DNA from: Pseudaquabacterium inlustre
GTDB lineage: Bacteria > Pseudomonadota > Gammaproteobacteria > Burkholderiales > Burkholderiaceae_C
Reading direction: 5' to 3'
NCBI RefSeq assembly: GCF_038066595.1
Contig: NZ_JBBUTH010000007.1
Location: 310,001-374,000 of the forward strand
DNA length: 64,000 nucleotides
The position numbers were made by a program, and so were the translations under genes. Below the pieces are notes generated by a model, which had not been told where the DNA came from, did not search any database, and was given only the letters and a program-made list of their open reading frames with translations. The stretch's first letter is position 1. Each line of letters begins with the position of its first letter. Shown here piece by piece: positions 48,720 through 57,673 of the stretch.

Positions 48720-50789
48720 ATGACTGCCATCACCCAAGCTGAAGCCACCGCCCTGCCCGGCCTCACCCGCTACCCGCATGTGTTCGAACCGCTCGACCTG
48801 GGCTTCACCCGGCTGAAGAACCGCATCCTGATGGGCTCGATGCACACGGGCCTGGAAGAGGCCGCCGACGGCTACCCGCGCATGGCCGAGTACTACGCCG
48901 AGCGCGCGCGCGGCGGCGTGGGCATGATCATCACCGGCGGCATCTGCCCCAACCTGGAAGCCGGCCGTGGCAGCAAGCTCAGCACGCCCGAAGAGGCCGC
49001 GCAGCACCAGCTGATCACCGACGCCGTGCACCAGGCCGACCCGGATGTGAAGATCTGCCTGCAGATCCTGCACACCGGCCCGCTGGCCGGCAACCCGGAT
49101 TGCGTGGCGGCCTCGGCCGTGAAATCGCGCATCGGCCGCCACACGCCGAATGCGCTGGACGAGGCCGGCATCGAGAAGCAGCAGGCCGACTTCGTGCAAT
49201 GCGCGCGCATGGCGCAGTTGGCTGGCTACGACGGCGTGGAGATCATCGGCTCGGCCGGCTACCTGATCAGCACCTTCCTGGTCCAGAAGACCAACCTGCG
49301 CACCGACCAGTACGGCGGCCCGTGGGAAAACCGCATGCGCTTCGCGGTGGAGGTGGTGCAGCGCGTGCGCGAAGCGGTGGGCCCGAACTTCATCGTCGTG
49401 TTCCGCATCTCGGCGATGGACATGCTCGATGGCGGCCTGGCCTGGGACGAGGTGGTCTCTCTCGGCAAAGCCATCGAGGCCGCCGGCGCCAACATCATCA
49501 GCACCCACTTCTGCTGGCACGAAGCACCGGTGCCCACCATCGCCACGATGGTGCCGCGCGCGGCCTTTGCGCAGGTGACCGGCCGGCTGAAGAAGCACCT
49601 CAAGGTGCCGATGATCACCAGCAACCGCATCAACATGCCGCAGGTGGCCGAAGAGGTGCTGGCGCGCGGCGATGCCGACCTGGTGTCCATGGCCCGGCCG
49701 ATGCTGGCCGACCCCGATCTGGTGACCAAGGCGCTGCAGGGACGCGAGGACGAGATCAACACCTGCATCGCCTGCAACCAGGCCTGCCTGGACCACACCT
49801 TCGGCGGCAACCAGGAGGTGAGCTGCCTGGTGAACCCGCGCGCCTGCCACGAGACGCTGCTGCAGTACCTGCCGGTGAAGGCCGGCAAGCGCGTGGCCGT
49901 GGTGGGCGCCGGCCCGGCCGGCCTGGCTTATGCCACGGTGGCCGCCCGCCGCGGGCATCAGGTGACGCTGATCGACACCGCGGCCGAGATCGGCGGCCAG
50001 TTCAACCTGGCCAAGCGCATCCCCGGCAAGGAAGAGTTCCACGAGACCCTGCGCTACTTCCGCCGTCAGATCGAGCTGCTGGGCATCACGCTGCGGCTGA
50101 ACACCAAGGCCACGGCTCAGGCCCTGAAAGACGAAGGCTTCGACACCGTGGTGGTGGCCACCGGCATCACGCCGCGCACGCCCCAGATCGACGGCATCAC
50201 CCACGCCAAGGTGGTGCCCTACATCGACGCCATCCTGGGTCGCAAGCCCATCGGCAAGACGGTGGCCATCCTGGGCGCCGGCGGCATCGGCTTCGACGTG
50301 GCCGAGCTGATCACGCACGAGGGCACCTCGGCAGCGCTCGACATCTCCACCTTCGCGCGCGAATGGGGCATCGACTTCGTCAACCACCCGCGCGGCGGCG
50401 TCACCGGCGTGCAGCCGCAGGTGGCCAAGAACGACCGCACCGTGTACCTGATGCAGCGCAAGGCCGATGCGCTGGGCAAGAACCTGGGCCGCACCACCGG
50501 ATGGACGCACCGCATGGTGCTGGGCCGCCGCGGCGTCAACATGGTGGCCGGCGTGGAGTACCTGAAGATCGACGACGCCGGCCTGCACACGCGGGTGAAC
50601 GGCGAGCCGCGGCTCTTCGAGGTGGACACCGTGATCCTGTGCGCCGGCCAGACGCCGCTGCGCACGCTGCACGATGAGCTGCTGGCGCTGGGCGTGAACT
50701 CGCAGCTGGTGGGCGGTGCGTTTGAAGCATCCGAGCTGGATGCCAAGCGCGCGATCAAGCAGGCCAGCGAGATGGCCGCCCTGGTGTGA
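48720..50789 (+). CDS. FadH-like 2,4-dienoyl-CoA reductase / OYE-family oxidoreductase
   Basis: The 689-residue protein has an FMN-binding Old Yellow Enzyme barrel (about 15-360; LTRLKNR-type start, HTGPLAGNP, RISAMDMLDGGL). CIACNQACLDHTFGG followed by SCLVNPRAC holds the [4Fe-4S] cysteines. The C-terminal FAD/NAD(P) part has VAVVGAGPAGLAYATVAARR and ILGAGGIGFDVA. This is the FadH layout. It could reduce dienoyl-CoA or an alpha,beta-unsaturated ring or chain formed by the dehydrogenase pair. Confidence 0.88.
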   Translation: MTAITQAEATALPGLTRYPHVFEPLDLGFTRLKNRILMGSMHTGLEEAADGYPRMAEYYAERARGGVGMIITGGICPNLEAGRGSKLSTPEEAAQHQLITDAVHQADPDVKICLQILHTGPLAGNPDCVAASAVKSRIGRHTPNALDEAGIEKQQADFVQCARMAQLAGYDGVEIIGSAGYLISTFLVQKTNLRTDQYGGPWENRMRFAVEVVQRVREAVGPNFIVVFRISAMDMLDGGLAWDEVVSLGKAIEAAGANIISTHFCWHEAPVPTIATMVPRAAFAQVTGRLKKHLKVPMITSNRINMPQVAEEVLARGDADLVSMARPMLADPDLVTKALQGREDEINTCIACNQACLDHTFGGNQEVSCLVNPRACHETLLQYLPVKAGKRVAVVGAGPAGLAYATVAARRGHQVTLIDTAAEIGGQFNLAKRIPGKEEFHETLRYFRRQIELLGITLRLNTKATAQALKDEGFDTVVVATGITPRTPQIDGITHAKVVPYIDAILGRKPIGKTVAILGAGGIGFDVAELITHEGTSAALDISTFAREWGIDFVNHPRGGVTGVQPQVAKNDRTVYLMQRKADALGKNLGRTTGWTHRMVLGRRGVNMVAGVEYLKIDDAGLHTRVNGEPRLFEVDTVILCAGQTPLRTLHDELLALGVNSQLVGGAFEASELDAKRAIKQASEMAALV

Positions 50790-51712
50790 ACACGCCGCAG
50801 CTGATCCACGTCGACGCCAACGGCCTGCGCCTGGCCGCGTGGGAGTGGTTTGCCGAGCAGCGCGGCAAGGCACCGCCGCTGCTGTTCGTGCACGCCACCG
50901 GCTTCCACGGCCGGGTGTGGGACCAGGTGATCCACCACCTCACGGCCAGCCTGCCGCAGCCGCGTCACATCGTCGCGCTGGAACTGCGCGGCCACGGCCG
51001 CAGCGCATTACCCACGCACCTGCCGGGCGGATTGCCCTTCATGGGCTGGAGCGACTTCGGCCGTGACGTGGCGCTTGCCGCCCGCGCGCTGGGCCTGGAG
51101 CGCGCCGTGGGCATCGGCCACAGCATGGGCGCGCACAGCCTGATCCAGGCCGCGGCCTTCGAGCCCAGCCGCTTCGGCGCGCTGGTGACGATCGACCCGG
51201 TGCTGTTCGAGCCCGAGGCCTATCACCGCATGGACGCGTTCGATGCCGTGGCCGCGGCCAAGCATCCAGCCGCCTCGCGCAAGAACCATTTCACCTCGCC
51301 CCAGGCCATGGCCGAGCGCTTTGCCGATCGCGTGCCCTATGCCCGCTTCGACCGCCAGGCGCTGCGCGACTACTGCGAGCACGCACTGAAACCGGTGATC
51401 GACGCCCAGGGCCACCACCAGGGCTACGAACTGTGCTGCGCCCCGCTCACCGAGGCCATGATCTACAGCAGCGCGCACTTCAACGCGAGCATCTACGCCA
51501 GCATCCGCGCACTGCACATCCCGGTGCGCGTGGTGCGCGTGCGCGACCGCGATCCATCGGTGCTGCCCTTCGACCCGCTGGGCTCGCCCACCTGGGCTGG
51601 GCTGGCCGCCGAGTTCCGCCACGGGCACGAGGTGCATCTGGCCGATTGCAACCACCTGATGCCGATGGAAGAGCCGGCGCGGGTGGCGGGCTTGGTGCGC
51701 GAGATGCTGTGA
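50786..51712 (+). CDS. alpha/beta hydrolase
   Basis: The GTG start overlaps the previous stop (GTGA). The 308-residue protein has the oxyanion region HATGFHGRVWDQV, the nucleophile elbow GHSMGAHS (about residue 113), LFVHATG and a late His in DCNHLMPMEEP. It is likely an esterase or ring-opening C-C hydrolase serving the same pathway as the coupled reductase. It ends the catabolic operon. Confidence 0.88.
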   Translation: MNTPQLIHVDANGLRLAAWEWFAEQRGKAPPLLFVHATGFHGRVWDQVIHHLTASLPQPRHIVALELRGHGRSALPTHLPGGLPFMGWSDFGRDVALAARALGLERAVGIGHSMGAHSLIQAAAFEPSRFGALVTIDPVLFEPEAYHRMDAFDAVAAAKHPAASRKNHFTSPQAMAERFADRVPYARFDRQALRDYCEHALKPVIDAQGHHQGYELCCAPLTEAMIYSSAHFNASIYASIRALHIPVRVVRVRDRDPSVLPFDPLGSPTWAGLAAEFRHGHEVHLADCNHLMPMEEPARVAGLVREML

Positions 51713-51789
51713 GTCGGCGGCACTTGCCGCAGATCAAGCCGCGTGCCGGCGGCCCGGTCGTAAGCTGAAGGCTGTCCACGCCGCTCGCC

Positions 51790-52173
51790 ATGCGCCCGCT
51801 CTTCCATCTTGTGCTGCACGCCCTGCTGGCCATGCTGCTGCTGGCAGCGGGATCGGCCTCGGCCGCATCGCACAGGCATGGCGCGGTGCAGGACGCCACA
51901 CCCGTGGCGCTGGCCGCCGAGGCGCGCCCCGCGGCCCCGCACGCCGCCTGCGACCCCCATCGCCACACCGGCAGCGCCATGGCCACGCATGGCAGCACGC
52001 CGCGCTGCAGGCAGGCCTGCCTGGCGCTGTCGGCCGGTTTCGCGGCCGTGCTGCCGGTGCAGGTGCCCGCGCTGTGGCTGGCCCATGGCGCCAGCGCGCG
52101 GCTGGATGCGCAGCCCACGCTGCCCCCGGGCCGCGTGGTGATGCCTGAGCGCCGCCCGCCCCGGGCCATCTGA
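51790..52173 (+). CDS. small exported His/Cys-containing protein, unknown
   Basis: The 127-residue product has a signal peptide (MRPLFHLVLHALLAMLLLAA, cleavage near ASA). The mature part carries HRHG, a CDPHRHTG motif and CRQAC, five His and four Cys close together, which could bind metal. I recognise no family. It reads with the next membrane protein gene 106 bp away. Confidence 0.55.
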   Translation: MRPLFHLVLHALLAMLLLAAGSASAASHRHGAVQDATPVALAAEARPAAPHAACDPHRHTGSAMATHGSTPRCRQACLALSAGFAAVLPVQVPALWLAHGASARLDAQPTLPPGRVVMPERRPPRAI

Positions 52174-52279
52174 GCGCCCTGCCCCGGCCCGCGGCCGGAG
52201 CCCCTCTCTCTCACACCGCTTTCCGGCGCCCGCCGTTCGGCCCGCCGTGCCCTCTTCCGTTCCTGCGAGGAACCCGATC

Positions 52280-52801
52280 ATGAACATGACCCATTACATG
52301 CAACTGCTGGCCGACAACCAGCCCTGGAACCTGCTGCTCTTCATGGTGGTGCCGGTGCTGCTGGCCGAGACCGTGGCCGTCACCGAGCTCTTCGTGCTGC
52401 TGCGCCGTGGCGCGGCCGGCGCGCTGGCGCAGATCAACCGCGCGGCCAGCATCCTGGGCGGCCTGTACTTCGTCGGCGTGTTTGTCTGGCTGATGGCACA
52501 CGCCGTGCTGCCACTCACCCGCGACGGCGGCTGGCGCGGCCCGGCCGATGTGATCGCCGTGGGCTTCTACCTGGCGGGCGTGCTGCCGCTGGGCGCCATG
52601 GCGCTGATCGACCTGGGCCTGGTGGGCCGGCGCTGGACCACCGAGCAGCGCCTGGCACGCCACGCCGTGTGCGTGGCCATCTTCCTGGTGGTGGCCCACA
52701 TCGCGATGATCTTCGGCATGCTGGATCCCACGCTGATGTGGAACGACCCGGCCTCGATCCACGCACCACAGGGCGGACATGCCGGGCATGCCACGCCTTG
52801 A
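52280..52801 (+). CDS. four-helix membrane protein (DUF6803-like), unknown function
   Basis: The start at 52280 has GCGAGGAA upstream. The 173-residue protein has four hydrophobic segments, near 18-42, 55-80, 92-118 and 132-155. A His-rich tail follows (GGHAGHATP), with MTHYMQLLADNQPWNLLLF at the N-terminus. I match it only loosely to DUF6803. The preceding small His/Cys protein and the His tail suggest metal handling, which is weak inference. Confidence 0.6.
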   Translation: MNMTHYMQLLADNQPWNLLLFMVVPVLLAETVAVTELFVLLRRGAAGALAQINRAASILGGLYFVGVFVWLMAHAVLPLTRDGGWRGPADVIAVGFYLAGVLPLGAMALIDLGLVGRRWTTEQRLARHAVCVAIFLVVAHIAMIFGMLDPTLMWNDPASIHAPQGGHAGHATP

Positions 52802-52830
52802 TTGATAGCACTTCGCGATATCATACTGCT

Positions 52831-53085
52831 GTGAACGCTCGTCACCGCAAGACGCTGGCCTCGATCTTCGCCAAGCCCACCTCGGCATCCATCGTCTTTT
52901 CGGACATCGAAGCGCTGATCAAGGCGCTGGGAGGCGCCGTGACAGAGCGCGAAGGCTCGCGTGTGAAGATCGAACTGGCCGGGCATCAGTGGCGCTGCCA
53001 TCGGCCGCATCCCGGCAAGGAAGCCAAGCGGTACCAGGTGGAAGAAGCGCGAGAACTGCTGGAGCGCGCAGGAGTGACCCCATGA
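52831..53085 (+). CDS. hicA: HicA toxin, type II toxin-antitoxin
   Basis: The GTG start gives 84 residues (MNARHRKTLASIFAKPTSAS). The fold is a double-stranded RNA-binding-like HicA domain with the conserved catalytic His region, EREGSRVKIELAG and HRPHPGKEAKRYQVEE. HicA toxins cleave mRNA. The stop overlaps the hicB start (ATGA). A promoter with TTGATT (52798-52803) and TATCAT (52819-52824) lies upstream. Two other HicA-type starts are not visible. Confidence 0.9.
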   Translation: MNARHRKTLASIFAKPTSASIVFSDIEALIKALGGAVTEREGSRVKIELAGHQWRCHRPHPGKEAKRYQVEEARELLERAGVTP

Positions 53086-53417
53086 ACACGATGAGCCACG
53101 GCGGCTACACGGCCCGGATCGAGTTTGACGAGCGTGATGGCATCTTCGTCGGTCGCATCCTGGGCCTGCGCAGCATCATCAGCTTTCACGGCGAGACGGT
53201 GACCCAGTTGCGGCGCGAGTTCGCCGCTGCGGTGAAGGACTATTTGCGCGACTGCGAGGCACAGGGCCTGGCGCCCGAGAAGCCCGCCTCAGGCAAGCTG
53301 CTGCTGCGTGTGCCGCCCGAGGTGCACAGCCGCGCCCTTGTGGCCGCCCAGGCCAAGGGCAAGAGCCTGAACCAGTGGGCCACCGAGGCGATCCAGCGCG
53401 CCGTGGCCGAAGGCTGA
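53082..53417 (+). CDS. hicB: HicB antitoxin with ribbon-helix-helix domain
   Basis: The 111-residue protein has the HicB N-terminal domain (YTARIEFDERDGIFVGRILGL, residues of about 9-60) that blocks HicA. A C-terminal DNA-binding ribbon-helix-helix follows (LLLRVPPEVHSRALVAAQ, SLNQWATEAIQRAV). Overlap with hicA and the small size fit a type II pair that represses its own promoter. Confidence 0.9.
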   Translation: MNTMSHGGYTARIEFDERDGIFVGRILGLRSIISFHGETVTQLRREFAAAVKDYLRDCEAQGLAPEKPASGKLLLRVPPEVHSRALVAAQAKGKSLNQWATEAIQRAVAEG

Positions 53418-53455
53418 AGCCCGCTCGCACGCCGATCGCCAGCTCGGTGGCGGGT

Positions 53456-54361
53456 TCACCCACCCTCCCCCGCCACCGCCTGCAGATGCGCCACCATCGC
53501 CCTCGCCGCGGGTGACAGCAGCGCCTCGCCACGGCCCACCACGACGAAGCGGCGTCGGGCCCAGTCGTCGCTCAGCGGCACCAGGGCCAAGCGTCCGGCG
53601 CCGGCGTGGGGCACGGCCGATTCGCGCGGCAGGATGGCGAGCCCTAAGCCCACGGCCACGATGCGGCAGGCGGCGTCCATGCTCGACACCTGGATGCGGT
53701 GCACCAGGCTGCGCCCCAGCAGCGCGGCGTGGCGCTGCATCAGCCGCTCCATCATGCCGGCGGTGGCCACACCCACCGAGTGCTGGTCCAGCGTCTCGGC
53801 AAAGCTCAGTTGGCTGCGCCGTGCCAGCGGGTGGCCGGGCGCCATCGCCACGCACAGCTGGTCACCGCGGTAGGGCCAGGCCTGCAGGCCCTGCAGGTCG
53901 GCCGCATCCCACATCACGCCGAGGTCGGCCGCGCCCTCGCGCAGGCTGCGCGCGATGTCGGCGCTGTTGCGCTCGTCCAGGCTCACCTGCAGCGTGGGGT
54001 GCTGGGCCAGGAAGCGGGCGATGTCGTCAGGCAGCTGCTCGGCCAGCACCGACGGGCTGGCCAGCACGCGCACGCTGCCCTGAACCCCCTGGCCGAAGGC
54101 GCCCAGTTCGGCGCGCACGCGCTGCATGCCCGACAGCCACTCGCGCGCGCCGGCCAACAGCGCATGGCCGGCCGGCGTGGGCAGCACGCCGCGGCGCTGG
54201 CGCTGCAGCAGCGGCACGCCGGCGTCTGCTTCGAGTGCGGCAATGCGCTTGCTGAGCGCCGAGGGCACCAGCGCATGGCGCTCGGCGGCGCGCGCCAGGC
54301 TGCCCTCCTCGCACACGGACACGAACAGCTGCACCGAGACGGCATCGAAGGGACGGTTCAT
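53456..54361 (-). CDS. LysR-family regulator of the organic-acid island
   Basis: The start at 54361 gives 301 residues; an in-frame ATG at 54382 is possible. It has the winged helix (AVSVQLFVSVCEEGSLARAA, then SALSKRIAALEADAGVPLL) and the effector domain. Two TTCC-GGAA palindromes lie in the 111-bp gap to the divergent lyase gene, spaced by four helical turns, as expected for a LysR tetramer. It is the likely regulator of the genes to 60.9 kb. Confidence 0.88.
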   Translation of the reverse strand: MNRPFDAVSVQLFVSVCEEGSLARAAERHALVPSALSKRIAALEADAGVPLLQRQRRGVLPTPAGHALLAGAREWLSGMQRVRAELGAFGQGVQGSVRVLASPSVLAEQLPDDIARFLAQHPTLQVSLDERNSADIARSLREGAADLGVMWDAADLQGLQAWPYRGDQLCVAMAPGHPLARRSQLSFAETLDQHSVGVATAGMMERLMQRHAALLGRSLVHRIQVSSMDAACRIVAVGLGLAILPRESAVPHAGAGRLALVPLSDDWARRRFVVVGRGEALLSPAARAMVAHLQAVAGEGG

Positions 54362-54396
54362 TGGGGGTCTGGATTGCGACATGCTGAAATGGCCAA

Positions 54397-54458
54397 GACG
54401 TTCCTGATTGGAACGTCAACGCTGAAAATTTGCCACCCAGGATTCCGATCGGAACGTC
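54397..54458. promoter_or_regulatory. two phased LysR-type operators
   Basis: Site 1 (54397-54417) has arms GACGTTCC and GGAACGTC around TGATT. Site 2 (54443-54458) has TTCC-GATC-GGAA followed by CGTC. The right arms GGAACGTC start at 54410 and 54451, 41 bp apart. Site 1 contains TTCC-N5-GGAA, a T-N11-A palindrome. Confidence 0.7.
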
Positions 54459-54472
54459 TAGAGTGTGCGGCC

Positions 54473-55414
54473 ATGACGTCTTCCTCCACCCCTGTTTCCC
54501 CGTCGGTCTCGGTTCGCGAAGTGGGCCTGCGTGACGGCCTGCAAAGCATCGCCCGCACCGTGCCCACCGCCACCAAGCTCGATTGGCTGCGCGCCGCCCA
54601 TGCCGCCGGCCTGCGCGAGATCGAGGTGGGCTCCTTCGTGCCCGCCCGGCTGCTGCCGCAACTGGCCGACACGGCCGAGCTGGTGGCCGCCGCGCGCGCC
54701 CTGCCCGGACTGACCACCTCGGTGCTGGTGCCCAACCTGAAGGGCGCGCAAGCCGCGCTGGATTCGGGGGCAGATCTGATGCTGCTGCCGCTGTCGGCCA
54801 GCCATGCCCACAGCCTGGCCAATCTGCGCAAGACACCCGACGAGGTGGTGGCCGAGATCGCCCGCATCCGCGCCGCACGCGATGCGGCCGGCAGCCGCTG
54901 CAAGCTGGAGGTCGGCATGAGCACCGCGTTCGGCTGCACGCTGCAGGGCGAGGTGGCTGAAAGCGAGGTGCTGCGCCTGCTGCAGGCCGTGCTGGACGCC
55001 GGCGCCGACGTGGTGGGCCTGGCCGACACCGTGGGCTACGCCAACCCGCTGCAGGTGCAGCGCCTGTTCGAGCGTGCCCGCGCCGTGGCCGGCGATCGCC
55101 TGGGCTGCGCGCACTTCCATGACACGCGCGGCCTGGGCCTGGCCAATGCCTACGCGGCCTGGCAGACGGGGGTGCGCCAGTTCGACGGCTGCGTGGGCGG
55201 CATCGGCGGCTGCCCGCATGCGCCCGGCGCCAGCGGCAATGTGGCCACCGAAGACCTGGCCTGGCTGTTCGCCAGCATGGGCGTGGCCACCGGGCTGGAT
55301 TTCAACGCGCTGATCGCGCTGCGCGCGCGCATTGGCCAATGGCTGGAAGGCGAGGCGCTGCATGGCGCGATCTGGCGCGCTGGCCTGCCCAAGAATTTGA
55401 AGGAGGCTGCATGA
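54473..55414 (+). CDS. HMG-CoA lyase-family enzyme (DRE-TIM aldolase)
   Basis: The start at 54473 gives 313 residues. REVGLRDGLQSIA at about 16-28, the metal-binding AHFHDTRGLGLANA and the G-loop GGIGGCPHAPGASGNVATED (catalytic Cys) are HMG-CoA lyase hallmarks. It cleaves 3-hydroxy-3-methylglutaryl-CoA or a related compound such as citramalyl-CoA. It is coupled by ATGA overlap to a CoA-transferase gene that would make its substrate. Confidence 0.9.
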   Translation: MTSSSTPVSPSVSVREVGLRDGLQSIARTVPTATKLDWLRAAHAAGLREIEVGSFVPARLLPQLADTAELVAAARALPGLTTSVLVPNLKGAQAALDSGADLMLLPLSASHAHSLANLRKTPDEVVAEIARIRAARDAAGSRCKLEVGMSTAFGCTLQGEVAESEVLRLLQAVLDAGADVVGLADTVGYANPLQVQRLFERARAVAGDRLGCAHFHDTRGLGLANAYAAWQTGVRQFDGCVGGIGGCPHAPGASGNVATEDLAWLFASMGVATGLDFNALIALRARIGQWLEGEALHGAIWRAGLPKNLKEAA

Positions 55415-56631
55415 ACGCGCCCGAGAAGATGTCTGTGCAAGCCGCCGCGCCGCAACCCCTGGCAGGACTGAGGGTCGTTGAATTCACCCACATGGTCATG
55501 GGCCCCACCTGCGGCATGGTGCTGGCCGACATGGGTGCCGAGGTGATCAAGGTCGAGCCCATCGATGGCGAGGGCACGCGCCGCCTGCTGGGCGCCGGGG
55601 CCGGCTTCTTCCCGATGTTCAACCGCAACAAGAAGAGCATCGCGGTGGACCTGAAGCAGGCCGACGGCGCCGAGGTGGCGCGCCGCCTGGCGCTCAGCGC
55701 CGACGTGGTGGCCGAGAACTTCAAGCCCGGTGCGCTGACCAAGTACAGGCTCGACTACGCCAGCCTGTCCGCGCGCAATGACCGGCTGATCTACGTCAGC
55801 CACAAGGGCTTTCTGCCCGGCCCCTACGAGCACCGCACCGCACTCGACGAGGTGGTGCAGATGATGGGCGGCCTGGCCTACATGACCGGCCGGCCGGGTG
55901 ATCCGCTGCGCGCCGGCACCAGCGTCAACGACATCATGGGCGGGCTGTTCGGCGCCATCGGCGCTTTAGGCGCCCTGATCCAGCGCGGCATCACCGGCCG
56001 CGGCATGGAGGTGCAGAGCGCGCTGTACGAGAACAACGTGTTCCTGATGGGCCAGCACATGCTGCAGTACGCGATGACCGGCCGCCACCCACAGCCCATG
56101 CCCGCGCGCGACAACCCCTGGGCCGTGTACGACGTGTTCACCGTGAAGGACGGCGAGCAGATTTTCCTGGCCGCGGTGAGCGATGCGCAGTTCGCCACCT
56201 TCTGCGATGCGCTGGACCTGCCCGACCTGAAGGCCGACCCCCAGCTCGCCACCAACAACCAGCGCGTGCAGCGGCGCCCGCAGCTGCTGGCCACCTTGCG
56301 TGAGCGCCTGGCCCACCGCCCCGCCGCCGAGCTGGCCGACATCATGGAACGCGCCGGCCTGCCCTTCGCGCCGATCCGCCGGCCCGAAGACCTGTTCGAC
56401 GACCCGCATCTGAACGCCACCGGCGGCCTGGCCGATGTGGAACTGCCCGACGGCGCCGACGCCGGCCGCACTGTGAAGACCACGCTGTTCCCGATCACCA
56501 TGGACGGCCAGCGCCTGGGCGTGCGCCTGCAGCCGCCCCGCTTTGCCGCCCACACCACCGAGTTGCTGGCCGGCCTGGGCTATGCGGCCGACGAGATGGC
56601 CGACCTGCGCCAGCGCAGCGTGGTCGCCTGA
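55411..56631 (+). CDS. class III CoA-transferase (CaiB/BaiF family)
   Basis: The start at 55411 has AAGGAGG just upstream. The 406-residue protein has LRVVEFTHMVMGPTCGMVLADM, FNRNKKSIAVDLK and the active Asp/Asn region in VVAENFKPGALTKYRL. SHKGFLPGPYEHRTALDEVVQ resembles the succinyl-CoA-citramalate/mesaconate transferase group more than carnitine enzymes, by my reading. It probably puts CoA on the acid then cleaved by the upstream lyase. Confidence 0.9.
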   Translation: MNAPEKMSVQAAAPQPLAGLRVVEFTHMVMGPTCGMVLADMGAEVIKVEPIDGEGTRRLLGAGAGFFPMFNRNKKSIAVDLKQADGAEVARRLALSADVVAENFKPGALTKYRLDYASLSARNDRLIYVSHKGFLPGPYEHRTALDEVVQMMGGLAYMTGRPGDPLRAGTSVNDIMGGLFGAIGALGALIQRGITGRGMEVQSALYENNVFLMGQHMLQYAMTGRHPQPMPARDNPWAVYDVFTVKDGEQIFLAAVSDAQFATFCDALDLPDLKADPQLATNNQRVQRRPQLLATLRERLAHRPAAELADIMERAGLPFAPIRRPEDLFDDPHLNATGGLADVELPDGADAGRTVKTTLFPITMDGQRLGVRLQPPRFAAHTTELLAGLGYAADEMADLRQRSVVA

Positions 56632-56671
56632 CGATTCCGATCCCACAACACCACCGATACGGAGACACGCC

Positions 56672-57673
56672 ATGACGCAGACCCTGAAGACCACGCGCCG
56701 CGCCACCCGTCGCGCGATCACCCTGGCCCTGCTGTCGGCCGCCGCTGCCGCGCTGGCCCCGGCCACCGCGCTGGCACAGAGCGATGCCAAGCCCATCCGC
56801 TTCGTGCTGCCCAATGCCACCGGCTCGGGCGTGGACGCCATCACCCGCGCCGCCCAGCCGGCGCTGGCCAAGGCGCTGGGCCGGCCGGTGGTGGTGGACA
56901 ACCAGCCGGGCGCGGGTGGCATCGTGGGCCTGCAGGCCATCGCCCGCTCGGCGCCCGATGGCAGCACGCTGGGCGTGGTGTCCAACAACGTGGTGATCTT
57001 TCCCAGCGTGTTGAAGAGCATGCCCTTCGACATCCCCGGTGACTTCACGCCCATCGCCGTGGTGGGCTCGACGCCGGTGGTGCTGGTGGTCAATGCCAAG
57101 GTGCCGGCGGCCAATGCCAAGGAGTTCGTGGCCCTGCTGCTGCAGCGCAAGGGCGACCTCACCTATGGCTCGGGCGGCAACGGCACCATCCTGCACCTGG
57201 CCGGCCAGCAGTTCCTGGAAGAGAGCCACACCACGGCGCGCCACATCCCGTACAAGGGCGTGGGTCCGATGGTCACCGACCTGATCGGCGGCCAGATCGA
57301 CTTTGCCGTGGTGGCCCTGCCCAGCGTGCAGCAGCACCTGGCCTCGGGCGCGCTGAAGGCCATCGGCATGGGCACGGCCCAGCGCGTGGCCGCCGCGCCC
57401 AACATCCCCACGATGACCGAGCAAGGCCTGCCGGGCTATGTGGTGGAGGCCTGGTTCGCGGTGATCGGCCCCAAAGGCCTGCCCGCCGCCGAGGTGCAGC
57501 GCGCGCACGCCGCCGTGGTGGCCGCCTTCAACGACCCGGCCACCAAGGAGGCCATGGCCAAGCAGGGCAATGTGATCAACGTGGGCGCGCCGGACAAGGC
57601 CATGCCCTTCTTCCGCGCTGAACTGGCCCGCTATGCGCAGCTGGTGAAGAAGGCGGGCGTCGAGGCGCAGTGA
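56672..57673 (+). CDS. Bug/TctC-family periplasmic substrate-binding protein
   Basis: The 333-residue protein begins with a twin-Arg-rich signal (TTRRATRRAITLALLSAAA, cleavage after ALA). It shows IRFVLPNATGSGVDAITRA, VVVDNQPGAGGIVGLQAIA and ARHIPYKGVGPMVTDL. It probably captures the carboxylate that the neighbouring enzymes degrade. GGAG lies upstream. Its stop overlaps the hydratase start. Confidence 0.92.
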   Translation: MTQTLKTTRRATRRAITLALLSAAAAALAPATALAQSDAKPIRFVLPNATGSGVDAITRAAQPALAKALGRPVVVDNQPGAGGIVGLQAIARSAPDGSTLGVVSNNVVIFPSVLKSMPFDIPGDFTPIAVVGSTPVVLVVNAKVPAANAKEFVALLLQRKGDLTYGSGGNGTILHLAGQQFLEESHTTARHIPYKGVGPMVTDLIGGQIDFAVVALPSVQQHLASGALKAIGMGTAQRVAAAPNIPTMTEQGLPGYVVEAWFAVIGPKGLPAAEVQRAHAAVVAAFNDPATKEAMAKQGNVINVGAPDKAMPFFRAELARYAQLVKKAGVEAQ

